A stretch of 6,290 nt of DNA from Methanobacteriota archaeon (GTDB lineage Archaea; Hydrothermarchaeota; Hydrothermarchaeia; Hydrothermarchaeales; SZUA-236). The stretch is from assembly GCA_003230355.1 (NCBI GenBank), contig QIDD01000056.1:1-6290 (forward strand), in the 5' to 3' direction. The position numbers and the translations under genes were made by a program. The first letter of the stretch is position 1. Each line of letters starts with the position of its first letter. Positions 1-6,290 of the stretch are shown in pieces. Below the pieces are notes generated by a model. That model did not search any database. It saw only the letters and a program-made list of their open reading frames with translations, and was not told the DNA's origin.

Positions 1-2
1 TG

Positions 3-1304
3 CAGGGCGCGATAAGCTATACCACGAGCCCTGTGCACACCCTTGACACCTTTGCAGAGATGGCGGTTAAACTTGAGGAAATGGAATGCGATTCAATATG
101 CATTAAGGACATGTCTGGAATCATCACCCCCACGGACGCTTATGACCTGATTAAACGGCTTAAAAAAACGGTGTCAATCCCGATTGATCTTCATTCGCAC
201 TGCACATCAGGAATGGCGCTAATGTCCTATCAGGCTGCATGCGATGCAGGCGTGGATATTCTTGATTGTGTATTTTCACCCCTCTCTCAGGGCACATCGT
301 TTCCGCCTGTAGAGAGTGTTGTTGCCGCGCTCAGGGGCACAGGCTGCGATACTGGCCTAGACCTTGAAGCGCTGACCGAAATTACCCCGTATTTTACTGA
401 GATACGCAAAAAATACGCATCAATCCTGAATCATGTTTCCGAACGAGTGGATGTGAATGTTCTGCGCTACCAGATACCCGGCGGCATGCTTTCAAACCTT
501 GTTTCTCAGCTTAAGGAGCAGAATGCCTTTGACAAGTTTGATGAGGTTCTTTCTGAGACGCCGAAGGTGCGAAAGGACCTGGGTTATCCTCCGCTTGTTA
601 CTCCCACGAGCCAGGTTGTGGGGACTCAGGCGGTGATGAATGTTCTCACAGGTGAGCGTTACAAAGTAATTCCAAACGAGGTAAAAGAATATGTGAAAGG
701 GATGTATGGCCGCATCCCAGGCGAGATTGATGAAGGGCTGAAAAAGAAGATACTTGGCGATGAAGAACCCATCACTGTACGGCCTGCAGACCTGCTTGAA
801 CCGCAGCTTAAATTTTTTGCAAAAGAGGCTGAGACCATGGGGGTTATGAAAAGCGAGGAGGACCTTCTAACATACGCTATATTTCCAGCCGTTGCTGCCA
901 GGTTTCTGCGCGGCGAGATAGAGGAGGAAAAACTTGAAGCTGCGCCCGAGCCAGGCGCCATATCAGATTCCGCGGTTCCAACCGAGTTTCTCGTGGAAAT
1001 CGACGGCGATGAATTTGAGGTAAAAGTTGTTCCCACAGGCTTTGTTGAACTTGGAGGTGAGCATAAGAAGAAGCGGCCCCGTGAAGGTGTTGAAGGGGCG
1101 ATTGCATCGAGCATGCAGGGTATCCTTCTTAAAATCAGTGTGCGCGAGGGTGATGAGATAAGTGAAGGCGATGTAGTGGCTGTGATTGAGGCTATGAAGA
1201 TGGAGAACGAGATTGTGGCGCCCTATTCCGGGACGGTGGAGGAGATATTTGTCTCAGAAGGCGACACTGTGATTTCAGGCGATATTATTATGATTGTCAA
1301 GTAG
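3..1304 (+). CDS. pycB: Pyruvate carboxylase subunit B / oxaloacetate decarboxylase alpha-type carboxyltransferase with C-terminal biotin domain (5' partial)
   Basis: The reading frame is open from base 3 (QGAISYTTSPVHTLDTF), so the apparent GTG start at 33 is internal. About 140-155 N-terminal residues lie outside the window, judging from the family's usual length of roughly 570-600. Visible from N to C: the end of the HMGL-like TIM barrel, with the metal-site lysine of CIKDMSG (codon 105-107) and the HSH metal ligands (codons 192-194 and 198-200), 29 residues apart as in pyruvate carboxylases; the conserved PYC/OADA domain (RYQIPGGMLSNL, TPTSQVVGTQAV, YGRIPGEID); an acidic Pro/Ala linker; and a biotinyl domain with EAMKMENE, the biotin-accepting Lys being codon 1197-1199. 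The family transfers CO2 between carboxybiotin and pyruvate/oxaloacetate in the cytoplasm. No oadB or oadG sodium-pump subunit follows, which favours anaplerotic PycB over a decarboxylase pump, but the upstream partner (biotin carboxylase PycA) is not visible. The family call is secure; the choice between PycB and OadA is inference. Confidence 0.93.
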   Translation, partial: QGAISYTTSPVHTLDTFAEMAVKLEEMECDSICIKDMSGIITPTDAYDLIKRLKKTVSIPIDLHSHCTSGMALMSYQAACDAGVDILDCVFSPLSQGTSFPPVESVVAALRGTGCDTGLDLEALTEITPYFTEIRKKYASILNHVSERVDVNVLRYQIPGGMLSNLVSQLKEQNAFDKFDEVLSETPKVRKDLGYPPLVTPTSQVVGTQAVMNVLTGERYKVIPNEVKEYVKGMYGRIPGEIDEGLKKKILGDEEPITVRPADLLEPQLKFFAKEAETMGVMKSEEDLLTYAIFPAVAARFLRGEIEEEKLEAAPEPGAISDSAVPTEFLVEIDGDEFEVKVVPTGFVELGGEHKKKRPREGVEGAIASSMQGILLKISVREGDEISEGDVVAVIEAMKMENEIVAPYSGTVEEIFVSEGDTVISGDIIMIVK

Positions 1305-2234
<930 letters not shown>

Positions 2235-2240
2235 AAAGTT

Positions 2241-2245
2241 GGTGA
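2241..2245 (+). promoter_or_regulatory. Shine-Dalgarno site for pyrI GTG start
   Basis: GGTGA lies 6 nt before the GTG at 2252. An ATG at 2247 is only 1 nt from the motif and out of frame with the PyrI sequence, so the GTG is the supported start. Confidence 0.65.
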
Positions 2246-2251
2246 CATGCG

Positions 2252-2713
2252 GTGTCTAAGGAGATTAAGGTTGAGCGGATTAGGGAGGGAACAGTTATCG
2301 ACCATATTTCAAGCGGGCAGGCGCTAAATGTACTGCGCATACTTGGGATCACAAAGGAATACCCTTTAACAGCGGTCACAGTGGCCATGAATGTTCCTTC
2401 ACCAAAATCAGGTCGAAAGGATATTGTGAAAATTGAGGGACGGGAGCTTAAAGGAGATGAGGTTGGAAAGATATCGCTTATCTCGCCTAAGGCGACGATA
2501 AACATTATCCGCAATAGAGGTGTTGTGGAGAAGCGAAAGGTAAGCCTGCCTGACATTATTGAAGGTGTGATAAACTGCGCTAATCCAAACTGCATAACCT
2601 GGTTTGAAGATACTCACTCGAAATTCAGGGTTGAGCGTAGAGACCCTATCAGGTTGAGATGTCTTTTCTGCGAAAGGGTTATGGACCAGCGGGCGGTAGT
2701 TAATCAGTTCTGA
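2252..2713 (+). CDS. pyrI: Aspartate carbamoyltransferase regulatory chain
   Basis: Non-catalytic chain that binds nucleotide effectors and links catalytic trimers in the allosteric ATCase. At 153 residues it has the family's usual length. The N-terminal allosteric domain is recognisable (KVERIREGTVIDHISSGQAL, with the conserved GTVIDHI near residues 13-19, followed by VLRILGI). The C-terminal zinc domain has the four expected cysteines: Cys109 and Cys114 in CANPNC, and Cys137 and Cys140 in CLFC. This is almost the same spacing as in the E. coli chain. The start is GTG with a well-placed GGTGA. The gene sits directly after pyrB in the typical pyrBI order. The stop codon at 2711-2713 overlaps the ribosome-binding site of the next gene, suggesting the transcript continues into the membrane-regulator pair. 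Which nucleotides regulate the enzyme cannot be read from the sequence. Confidence 0.97.
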   Translation: MSKEIKVERIREGTVIDHISSGQALNVLRILGITKEYPLTAVTVAMNVPSPKSGRKDIVKIEGRELKGDEVGKISLISPKATINIIRNRGVVEKRKVSLPDIIEGVINCANPNCITWFEDTHSKFRVERRDPIRLRCLFCERVMDQRAVVNQF

Positions 2714-2717
2714 GGGA
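2711..2717 (+). promoter_or_regulatory. Ribosome-binding site of the first membrane regulator, overlapping the pyrI stop
   Basis: TGAGGGA contains the pyrI TGA stop and a purine-rich Shine-Dalgarno-like core, 7 nt before the GTG start at 2725. The overlap suggests translation of the two genes is linked. Confidence 0.5.
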
Positions 2718-2724
2718 TACTATT

Positions 2725-3702
2725 GTGTTAAAAAAGCTGCTACTCACCCTTTGCTTTGTAAGCCTTTTTATCAGCGCCGGATATGCGCAGGAGATCGTGG
2801 CATACCGGGCTAATATAGAGGTGAACGGTGTTATTCTTAAAGAGAGCGTGACAATAGCTGTTTTCAACAACCATGAACTCGGTCTTGCACGGCTCACATA
2901 TCCCTTTTCAGGGCAGGTGGAAAATCTGAAGACCTTTGACGACGAAGGAGGGCTTGAGTCCAGCGTAGAGCTTAGAGGCGGGAGCAATTATGTTACAACA
3001 ATGTTTCGTACACCCCTGATCTTTGAGGAGCAGGCTGATGTGCTCTACGAGTTTTCTGATCCATCGGCAGTCACGTTTTTCAACGGAACATACATCCTCT
3101 CAAAATCCTTCCCGCTCCTTGCTAATGTTAAGATGTTTGATCTAACACTTCGGCTGCCTGAGGGAACAGGGCTCAACGACCCGGATGTGGATGTTGTGCC
3201 TGCGCCATCAGAGATTACATCTGACGGAAGAGCCATTATTCTCAAGTGGACTGAGAACAATCCCAGCGACTTTCGAATATTTGTAAGATATGGGCCTCTT
3301 CCGCCGCCGGAGGAGTCAACAACCTCGACAACCACCTCTACCACACTTCTGCCTGTAACAACTAATACACCTGCCAAAACCAGCATGCTCCAAAACGAGG
3401 GGCTGCTTCTCTTTCTCTCGATTTTCATGCTCCTAATATTTGCGGTTCTGCTTTCTATGAAGCTTCGAGCGCGCACATCGATTCAGGATAAAATAGAAAT
3501 ACTCAAAGAAGATGAGCAGCGGATTTTGACGCTGGTTGCAGAAGAGGACGGAATCGAGCAGAGGGAGATCCAGCGCAAAACCGACTTCTCCAAGACAAAG
3601 GTTTCAAAGATACTCTCTGAACTTGAACGCCGGGAAGCCATACGAAAGGAGTCCATGGGAAAGAAGAACAAGATTTATCTTACAGAGAAGCTCAAAGATT
3701 AG
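2725..3702 (+). CDS. Membrane-tethered winged-helix regulator with extracytoplasmic sensor domain (paralogue 1)
   Basis: Predicted single-pass membrane protein of 325 residues; no gene name recognised. Residues 1-21 are a signal peptide (KK, Leu-rich core, AGYA before Q22). Residues 22-196 form an extracytoplasmic, beta-rich domain. Residues 197-220 are a Ser/Thr/Pro linker (STTTSTTLLPVTT), probably an O-glycosylated stalk. Residues about 226-245 are a membrane helix followed by positive residues (KLRAR). Residues about 258-323 form a MarR/ArsR-like winged helix with recognition-helix segment FSKTKVSKILSELERR and a basic wing (MGKKNKIYL). This N-out/C-in layout fits archaeal one-component regulators that sense an outside signal and bind DNA at the membrane; ligand and targets are unknown. 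It starts with GTG 11 nt after pyrI and ends 2 nt before its paralogue, so an operon is likely. Topology and the helix-turn-helix class are well supported; the regulatory role is inference. Confidence 0.85.
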   Translation: MLKKLLLTLCFVSLFISAGYAQEIVAYRANIEVNGVILKESVTIAVFNNHELGLARLTYPFSGQVENLKTFDDEGGLESSVELRGGSNYVTTMFRTPLIFEEQADVLYEFSDPSAVTFFNGTYILSKSFPLLANVKMFDLTLRLPEGTGLNDPDVDVVPAPSEITSDGRAIILKWTENNPSDFRIFVRYGPLPPPEESTTSTTTSTTLLPVTTNTPAKTSMLQNEGLLLFLSIFMLLIFAVLLSMKLRARTSIQDKIEILKEDEQRILTLVAEEDGIEQREIQRKTDFSKTKVSKILSELERREAIRKESMGKKNKIYLTEKLKD

Positions 3703-3704
3703 CT

Positions 3705-4670
3705 ATGAACCTTGGAAACCTTGTGCTCATAGCTTTATTGTTTACTATCCTTCTGTACCCTGTGGCTGGGCAGAGGGTCTCCTATGAAATCACGATAACA
3801 CTCTCAGAAAATCAGGCGCACGAGGCTGTGAAGATAACCCTCAACAACACTGGGACCTTCCCTTTTGAAGATTTCTCCTATCTGCTTCCGGCTGATGCAA
3901 CAGGCATCAAGGTTTATGATTCGGCAGGGTCCCTATCTCCTGATATCGCCACTGGTGATGCCATTGTGATCACCTCGAATTTTAGAAGCCCGCTGCAACC
4001 TGGAACCGAGGAGACTTTGACTATCGAATTTGACACATTTGAACTAGTGTCAATTGTGGAGGGAGAGCATATCTTTTCAGCCCTTTTCTCGCCTCCAGGC
4101 GGGAGCAGCCAGCTGGGTTTGAGGATTTCTCTGCCGCGGGGCATGGGGCTTCCAAACCCGATTTCTTCAGGCGCAAGGACCGATATTGCCCCGCTGCCGG
4201 ATCAAACGATTTCAGATGGGACGACCACAACCTTTGTGTGGAATGTGGACCCTGCAGATGAGCTGGCTGTGTTTATACGATATTCCCCGTTGATCCAGTC
4301 ATCTACAACCCTCCCTGCAGCTGTCACGACTACGTTTACCCCGGTGCCTCAAAAAGAGGATTCGAAGATATACTGGCTTTTTGTTCCTCTTTTCATTGCC
4401 CTTTTTTTGATCGGCTACTATCGCTTTAGAAGGGGTGGAGACGGGTTGGAGAATAAGACTGAGTTTATGAAAGACGATGAAAGAATTATTATTGACTTGG
4501 TGCGGGAAAATGCTGGGATTGTTCAGAAGAGGCTGGGGGATCACACCGGTTTTTCAAAGGCCAAGGTAAGTAAAATCATATCTGAGCTGGAAAGGCGTAA
4601 AATAGTTCGCGTTGAGCGTGTGGGGCGGCGAAACAAGCTATTTCTTTCAGAGGAGTTTAAAAAGAGGTAG
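3705..4670 (+). CDS. Membrane-tethered winged-helix regulator with extracytoplasmic sensor domain (paralogue 2)
   Basis: Second copy of the same architecture, 321 residues. Signal peptide or N-terminal helix 1-22 (LVLIALLFTILLYPVAG); outer beta-rich domain about 23-197; short Thr/Pro linker 198-216; membrane helix about 222-239 (Trp/Phe-rich, followed by RFRRG); winged helix about 254-319. By hand alignment its winged helix is about 50% identical to that of the upstream gene (33 of 66 positions), and FSKAKVSKIISELERR matches in 14 of 16. The outer domains are much less alike but share late landmarks: LPxGxGLxxP, ISDG or TSDG, a Trp-containing strand, and [VI]RY[GS]PL. This supports an old tandem duplication. 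The ATG lies 2 nt after the previous stop with no strong Shine-Dalgarno, so translational coupling is likely. The two proteins could homo- or heterodimerise at the membrane (inference). Ligand and targets are unknown. Confidence 0.85.
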   Translation: MNLGNLVLIALLFTILLYPVAGQRVSYEITITLSENQAHEAVKITLNNTGTFPFEDFSYLLPADATGIKVYDSAGSLSPDIATGDAIVITSNFRSPLQPGTEETLTIEFDTFELVSIVEGEHIFSALFSPPGGSSQLGLRISLPRGMGLPNPISSGARTDIAPLPDQTISDGTTTTFVWNVDPADELAVFIRYSPLIQSSTTLPAAVTTTFTPVPQKEDSKIYWLFVPLFIALFLIGYYRFRRGGDGLENKTEFMKDDERIIIDLVRENAGIVQKRLGDHTGFSKAKVSKIISELERRKIVRVERVGRRNKLFLSEEFKKR

Positions 4671-4770
4671 ATGAACTGTTTTGAACTGTTATTGATTCTT
4701 GCTCGAATATCTCGAAATATTAAAGATTAAAATCAGGTTAAATAATTGAAATAAACTTAAATGAACTATT
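4671..4770 (+). repeat. Three dispersed copies of a 10-mer, WTGAACTRTT
   Basis: ATGAACTGTT (4671-4680) and TTGAACTGTT (4681-4690) lie head to tail immediately after the stop codon of the second regulator. ATGAACTATT (4761-4770) recurs 80 nt beyond the second copy, and the match of the second and third copies extends into a shared ATT. They differ only at the first base and at one G/A position. They may be regulator-binding half-sites; chance similarity in AT-rich DNA is possible for the third copy. Confidence 0.5.
4702..4721. promoter_or_regulatory. Candidate operator: tandem CTCGAATAT repeats overlapping a 16-bp near-palindrome
   Basis: CTCGAATAT (4702-4710) is followed directly by CTCGAAATAT (4711-4720). 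Across the junction, 4706-4721 reads AATATCTCGAAATATT. This is symmetric around TCGA (4712-4715) except for one mismatched pair. Such a dyad suits a dimeric winged-helix protein. It lies upstream of the surface-protein gene and just after the two regulator genes, so autoregulation or control of the next gene is possible, but nothing in the sequence proves binding. Confidence 0.4.
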
Positions 4771-4827
4771 ATTATCTGTAAAATTAGAAATATGTGGTTT
4801 ATTTGGTTAGAAAAGCCAAATGTTTAC

Positions 4828-4840
4828 AGAAAATTATTAG
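4828..4840 (+). promoter_or_regulatory. Possible BRE/TATA-like promoter element for the surface-protein gene
   Basis: AGAAAATTATTAG combines a purine-rich BRE-like stretch with an AT-only TATA-like core. With the usual archaeal distance of about 25 nt to the start site, transcription would begin near 4860, leaving a leader of about 30 nt that carries the Shine-Dalgarno. The whole gap is AT-rich and other TATA-like words occur (for example near 4797-4804), so the exact element is uncertain. Confidence 0.3.
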
Positions 4841-4879
4841 TAGGCACCGCAAACAAGAGATTAATCAAAAATATGTAAC

Positions 4880-4886
4880 GAGGTGA
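4880..4886 (+). promoter_or_regulatory. Strong Shine-Dalgarno deciding the start of the surface-protein gene
   Basis: GAGGTGA ends 5 nt before the ATG at 4892. The in-frame GTG at 4883 lies inside this motif and is therefore an unlikely start. A second ATG at 4895 is also within range. Confidence 0.75.
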
Positions 4887-4891
4887 ACAAA

Positions 4892-6199
4892 ATGATGAAA
4901 AAGAAATACCTGATCGCAGTCCTTTGCCTCCTGGCAGTCCTAGCCACAGCAGAAGCAGGGGCGGCACAGAGAACAAAAATGGTAATTCTAACATCTGACA
5001 ACGAAGCTGATTCAGCAGTTGCCGAGACAATAAAAAACGTAATAGAAATTGATATTGCAACAACGCCCTGGGGGGTGTTTAGCGAAACCGTAGTAGACGA
5101 AATAAACGCCTTAGAACCCAGCACGGTTTTCATACTCGGAGGCCCGATGGCCGTTCCACCAGAATATGAAAACGCACTTTCAGATTACACGGTGATCAGA
5201 ATTTCCGGAAAAGATCGCTACGCAACCGCCGCAGCCGCTCTCAACCACTTCAAAGAAAACTTCAGAGGAAGAGGAATAATAATAGCATATGGCTATGATT
5301 CCAAGGGGATACTACGAGCACTTGAAAAGGCTAAAAGACTCGGTGGAATCATACTTTTTGTGACGCCAGACGACATACCTCTTGAAGTGAGGAATGCTAT
5401 AGACGACTCTGAAGCTGAGGAAGTTGAAATTGAGGAGTCTCCCGACATGGACGGCGATGAGATCGCTAAAAAGTTGAACAAAACTAAAGTCAAGATTAAA
5501 CATGAAAAAATTGACAAAGCAGACAGAGAGCAAAGGGCTTCTGAGCAGATCGGGGAAGCTAGAGAAGAGATAGTAGACGCTGAAGAAGAGCTTGGTGATT
5601 GTGAAAGTGGGCCTGCTAAAAAACTTCTTGAACAGGCAAAAGAGCATTTAGAAAAGGCAGAGAAAGCCTTTGAAGAGGGAGAATACGGCGAAGCCTTTGG
5701 TCAGGCCATATCTGCAGAGCAGCTTGCAGAGAATGCCGAGAGGTTTGCCAAGCGTCATCTGTGCCTAGGCGGAACAGGACCCGATGGAAAAGACAGGGAT
5801 CACGATGAAGAAGAAAAGTTTTGCGGTGAGATAGAAACCCTGACATGCTCCAACGGCGAAACAGGGCAGTTAAAGATTGTCGGAGGACAAACGTTCTACT
5901 TCACAGATGAGACAGAATATGAAGACGGCATCAACCGTTGTGATGACCTCAACATAAACGACATAATAAAGGTTGAAGCCAAAAACGAGAGCGGAACACT
6001 CTATGTCAAGGAAATTGAGCTAGAGGACCGTTGTGAAGGTGACGATGACGGCACGACAACCACAACATCCACCGCGTCAACAACTTCTACCACTACAACC
6101 TCTACGACAACGACCACCACCGTGGAACCGACAACTACCACATCATCCACAACTACGACTACCGTGGAACCAACAACAACGACCACAAGCCCTGTGTAA
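4892..6199 (+). CDS. Secreted surface protein with cell-wall-binding-repeat-2-like domain, helical region, beta domain and Thr-rich tail
   Basis: 435 residues from the ATG at 4892; not a named gene. Residues 1-25 are a signal peptide (MKKK, Leu/Ala core, AEAGAAQ). Residues about 30-130 resemble the CWB2 family, with the hallmark VFILGGPMAVP and RISGKDRYATAAAAL. Residues 128-180 look like a weaker half-repeat (IIIAYGYDSKG, IILFV). Residues about 205-288 are highly charged and helical; the stretch around AKEHLEKAEKAFEEGEYGEAF resembles DUF5667-like helical segments. Residues about 310-382 appear beta-rich (GEIETL, GQTFYFTDETEY, DIIKVEAK, GTLYVKEIEL), similar to DUF5666-type small domains. Residues 388-435 are almost all Thr/Ser with two VEP inserts. 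There are six cysteines after the signal peptide (237, 291, 311, 319, 350, 381), an even number compatible with disulfides. No C-terminal membrane helix or sorting motif is seen. The gene stands apart behind its own leader. Surface location is well supported; function is unknown. DUF names are resemblances only. Confidence 0.85.
   Translation: MMKKKYLIAVLCLLAVLATAEAGAAQRTKMVILTSDNEADSAVAETIKNVIEIDIATTPWGVFSETVVDEINALEPSTVFILGGPMAVPPEYENALSDYTVIRISGKDRYATAAAALNHFKENFRGRGIIIAYGYDSKGILRALEKAKRLGGIILFVTPDDIPLEVRNAIDDSEAEEVEIEESPDMDGDEIAKKLNKTKVKIKHEKIDKADREQRASEQIGEAREEIVDAEEELGDCESGPAKKLLEQAKEHLEKAEKAFEEGEYGEAFGQAISAEQLAENAERFAKRHLCLGGTGPDGKDRDHDEEEKFCGEIETLTCSNGETGQLKIVGGQTFYFTDETEYEDGINRCDDLNINDIIKVEAKNESGTLYVKEIELEDRCEGDDDGTTTTTSTASTTSTTTTSTTTTTTVEPTTTTSSTTTTTVEPTTTTTSPV
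6107..6190 (+). repeat. Two-copy 42-nt (14-residue) Thr-rich repeat
   Basis: Two in-frame 42-nt units (6107-6148 and 6149-6190) encode TTTTTVEPTTTTSS and TTTTTVEPTTTTTS, 13 of 14 residues identical. Thr codons vary freely between the units (ACA, ACC, ACT, ACG), so the peptide is conserved more than the DNA. The surrounding tail from about 6050 is also Thr-rich. It is probably an extended, O-glycosylated stalk. Confidence 0.8.
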
Positions 6200-6208
6200 A
6201 TAACAATT

Positions 6209-6249
6209 GGGAAGAGCTTCGACGAGCAATGATTCCCCCTCTTTTTTTT
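6209..6249 (+). terminator. Probable T-run terminator after the surface-protein gene
   Basis: Eight consecutive T residues (6242-6249) follow a C-rich stretch about 40 nt after the stop. A weak 5-bp stem, GGGAA (6209-6213) with TTCCC (6233-6237), precedes it. Archaeal RNA polymerase terminates at oligo-T runs, so the T8 is the main signal and the stem may be incidental. Confidence 0.55.
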
Positions 6250-6261
6250 ATTAAACGCGGC

Positions 6262-6290
6262 ATGAGCAATTCCTTCGATAGAGCGTGGTT
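6262..6290 (+). CDS. Possible start of a further gene (3' partial)
   Basis: An ATG at 6262 opens a frame that runs to the window edge (MSNSFDRAW). No clear Shine-Dalgarno precedes it, and nine codons are too few to identify a family. It may be leaderless, or the region may be non-coding or belong to a convergent gene. Confidence 0.22.

Noticed and set aside
33..35. GTG as the start of the first gene
   Set aside because: The frame stays open upstream with conserved family sequence (QGAISYTTSP), so the gene is cut by the window edge.
659..1114. Antisense open frame opposite the pycB linker and biotin domain
   Set aside because: It lies wholly opposite well-conserved PycB sequence, with Ser/Arg-rich low-complexity content typical of a shadow frame.
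3536..3787. Plus-strand open frame across the junction of the two regulators
   Set aside because: It overlaps two well-supported genes in another frame, has no recognisable content and no start signal.
4671..4770. CRISPR-like array
   Set aside because: The repeats are only 10 nt, unevenly spaced and without spacer structure; they look like short regulatory words.
4883..4885. GTG start for the surface protein
   Set aside because: It lies inside the GAGGTGA Shine-Dalgarno; the ATG at 4892 has correct spacing.
4920..4960. Lipoprotein signal at the Cys in the surface-protein signal peptide
   Set aside because: The Cys is in the middle of the hydrophobic core (AVLCLLAVL) and lacks lipobox context with small residues; a classic Ala-x-Ala cleavage site follows.
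6001..6186. Antisense open frame rich in valine opposite the Thr tail
   Set aside because: It is the reverse complement of ACN Thr codons read as GTN/GTT Val. It has no domain or ribosome-binding site.
6240..6290. Convergent gene on the minus strand entering from the right edge
   Set aside because: Minus-strand frames here are open, but the T8 run and lack of recognisable peptide give no support; too short to judge.

Overview
The window looks archaeal. It carries separate pyrB and pyrI genes with archaeal-type sequences and start sites preceded by GGTGA/GAGGTGA Shine-Dalgarno motifs. It also has single-pass membrane proteins with a cytoplasmic winged helix, and Thr-rich surface-protein stalks. 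The sequence does not fix the lineage; a euryarchaeal or related uncultured genome is the best guess. All five supported genes are on the + strand and tightly packed, except for one AT-rich gap of about 220 bp (4671-4891). No RNA genes, CRISPR arrays or insertion sequences were seen.

Region 1 (1-2713) is central metabolism. It holds the 3' three quarters of a biotin-dependent carboxyltransferase (PycB/OadA type), then aspartate carbamoyltransferase catalytic (pyrB) and regulatory (pyrI) chains, each separated by less than 20 nt. If the first gene is pyruvate carboxylase subunit B, its product oxaloacetate is the precursor of aspartate, the substrate of PyrB. The grouping therefore makes metabolic sense (inference).

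Region 2 (2725-4670) encodes two adjacent paralogues, 11 nt after pyrI and 2 nt apart. Each has a signal peptide, an extracytoplasmic domain of about 175 residues, a Ser/Thr/Pro linker, one membrane helix and a C-terminal winged-helix DNA-binding domain. They look like membrane-tethered one-component regulators that read a signal outside the cell and act on DNA inside it. Their recognition-helix segments are nearly identical while their outer domains have diverged.

Region 3 (4671-4891) is an AT-rich intergenic stretch with three near-identical 10-mers, a tandem pair of CTCGAATAT-like repeats and a 16-bp near-palindrome. It is a plausible promoter/operator region for the next gene and a candidate target of the paired regulators.

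Region 4 (4892-6199) encodes a secreted, acidic, multidomain surface protein. It has a cell-wall-binding-repeat-2-like domain, a charged helical region, a small beta-rich domain and a Thr-rich tail with a two-copy 14-residue repeat. A T8 run follows as a likely terminator. The last 29 nt may begin another gene.

The most interesting possibility is a surface-sensing module: two membrane-bound regulators with Thr-rich stalks next to a secreted protein with a Thr-rich tail. It sits in, and may be co-transcribed with, a pyrimidine operon.
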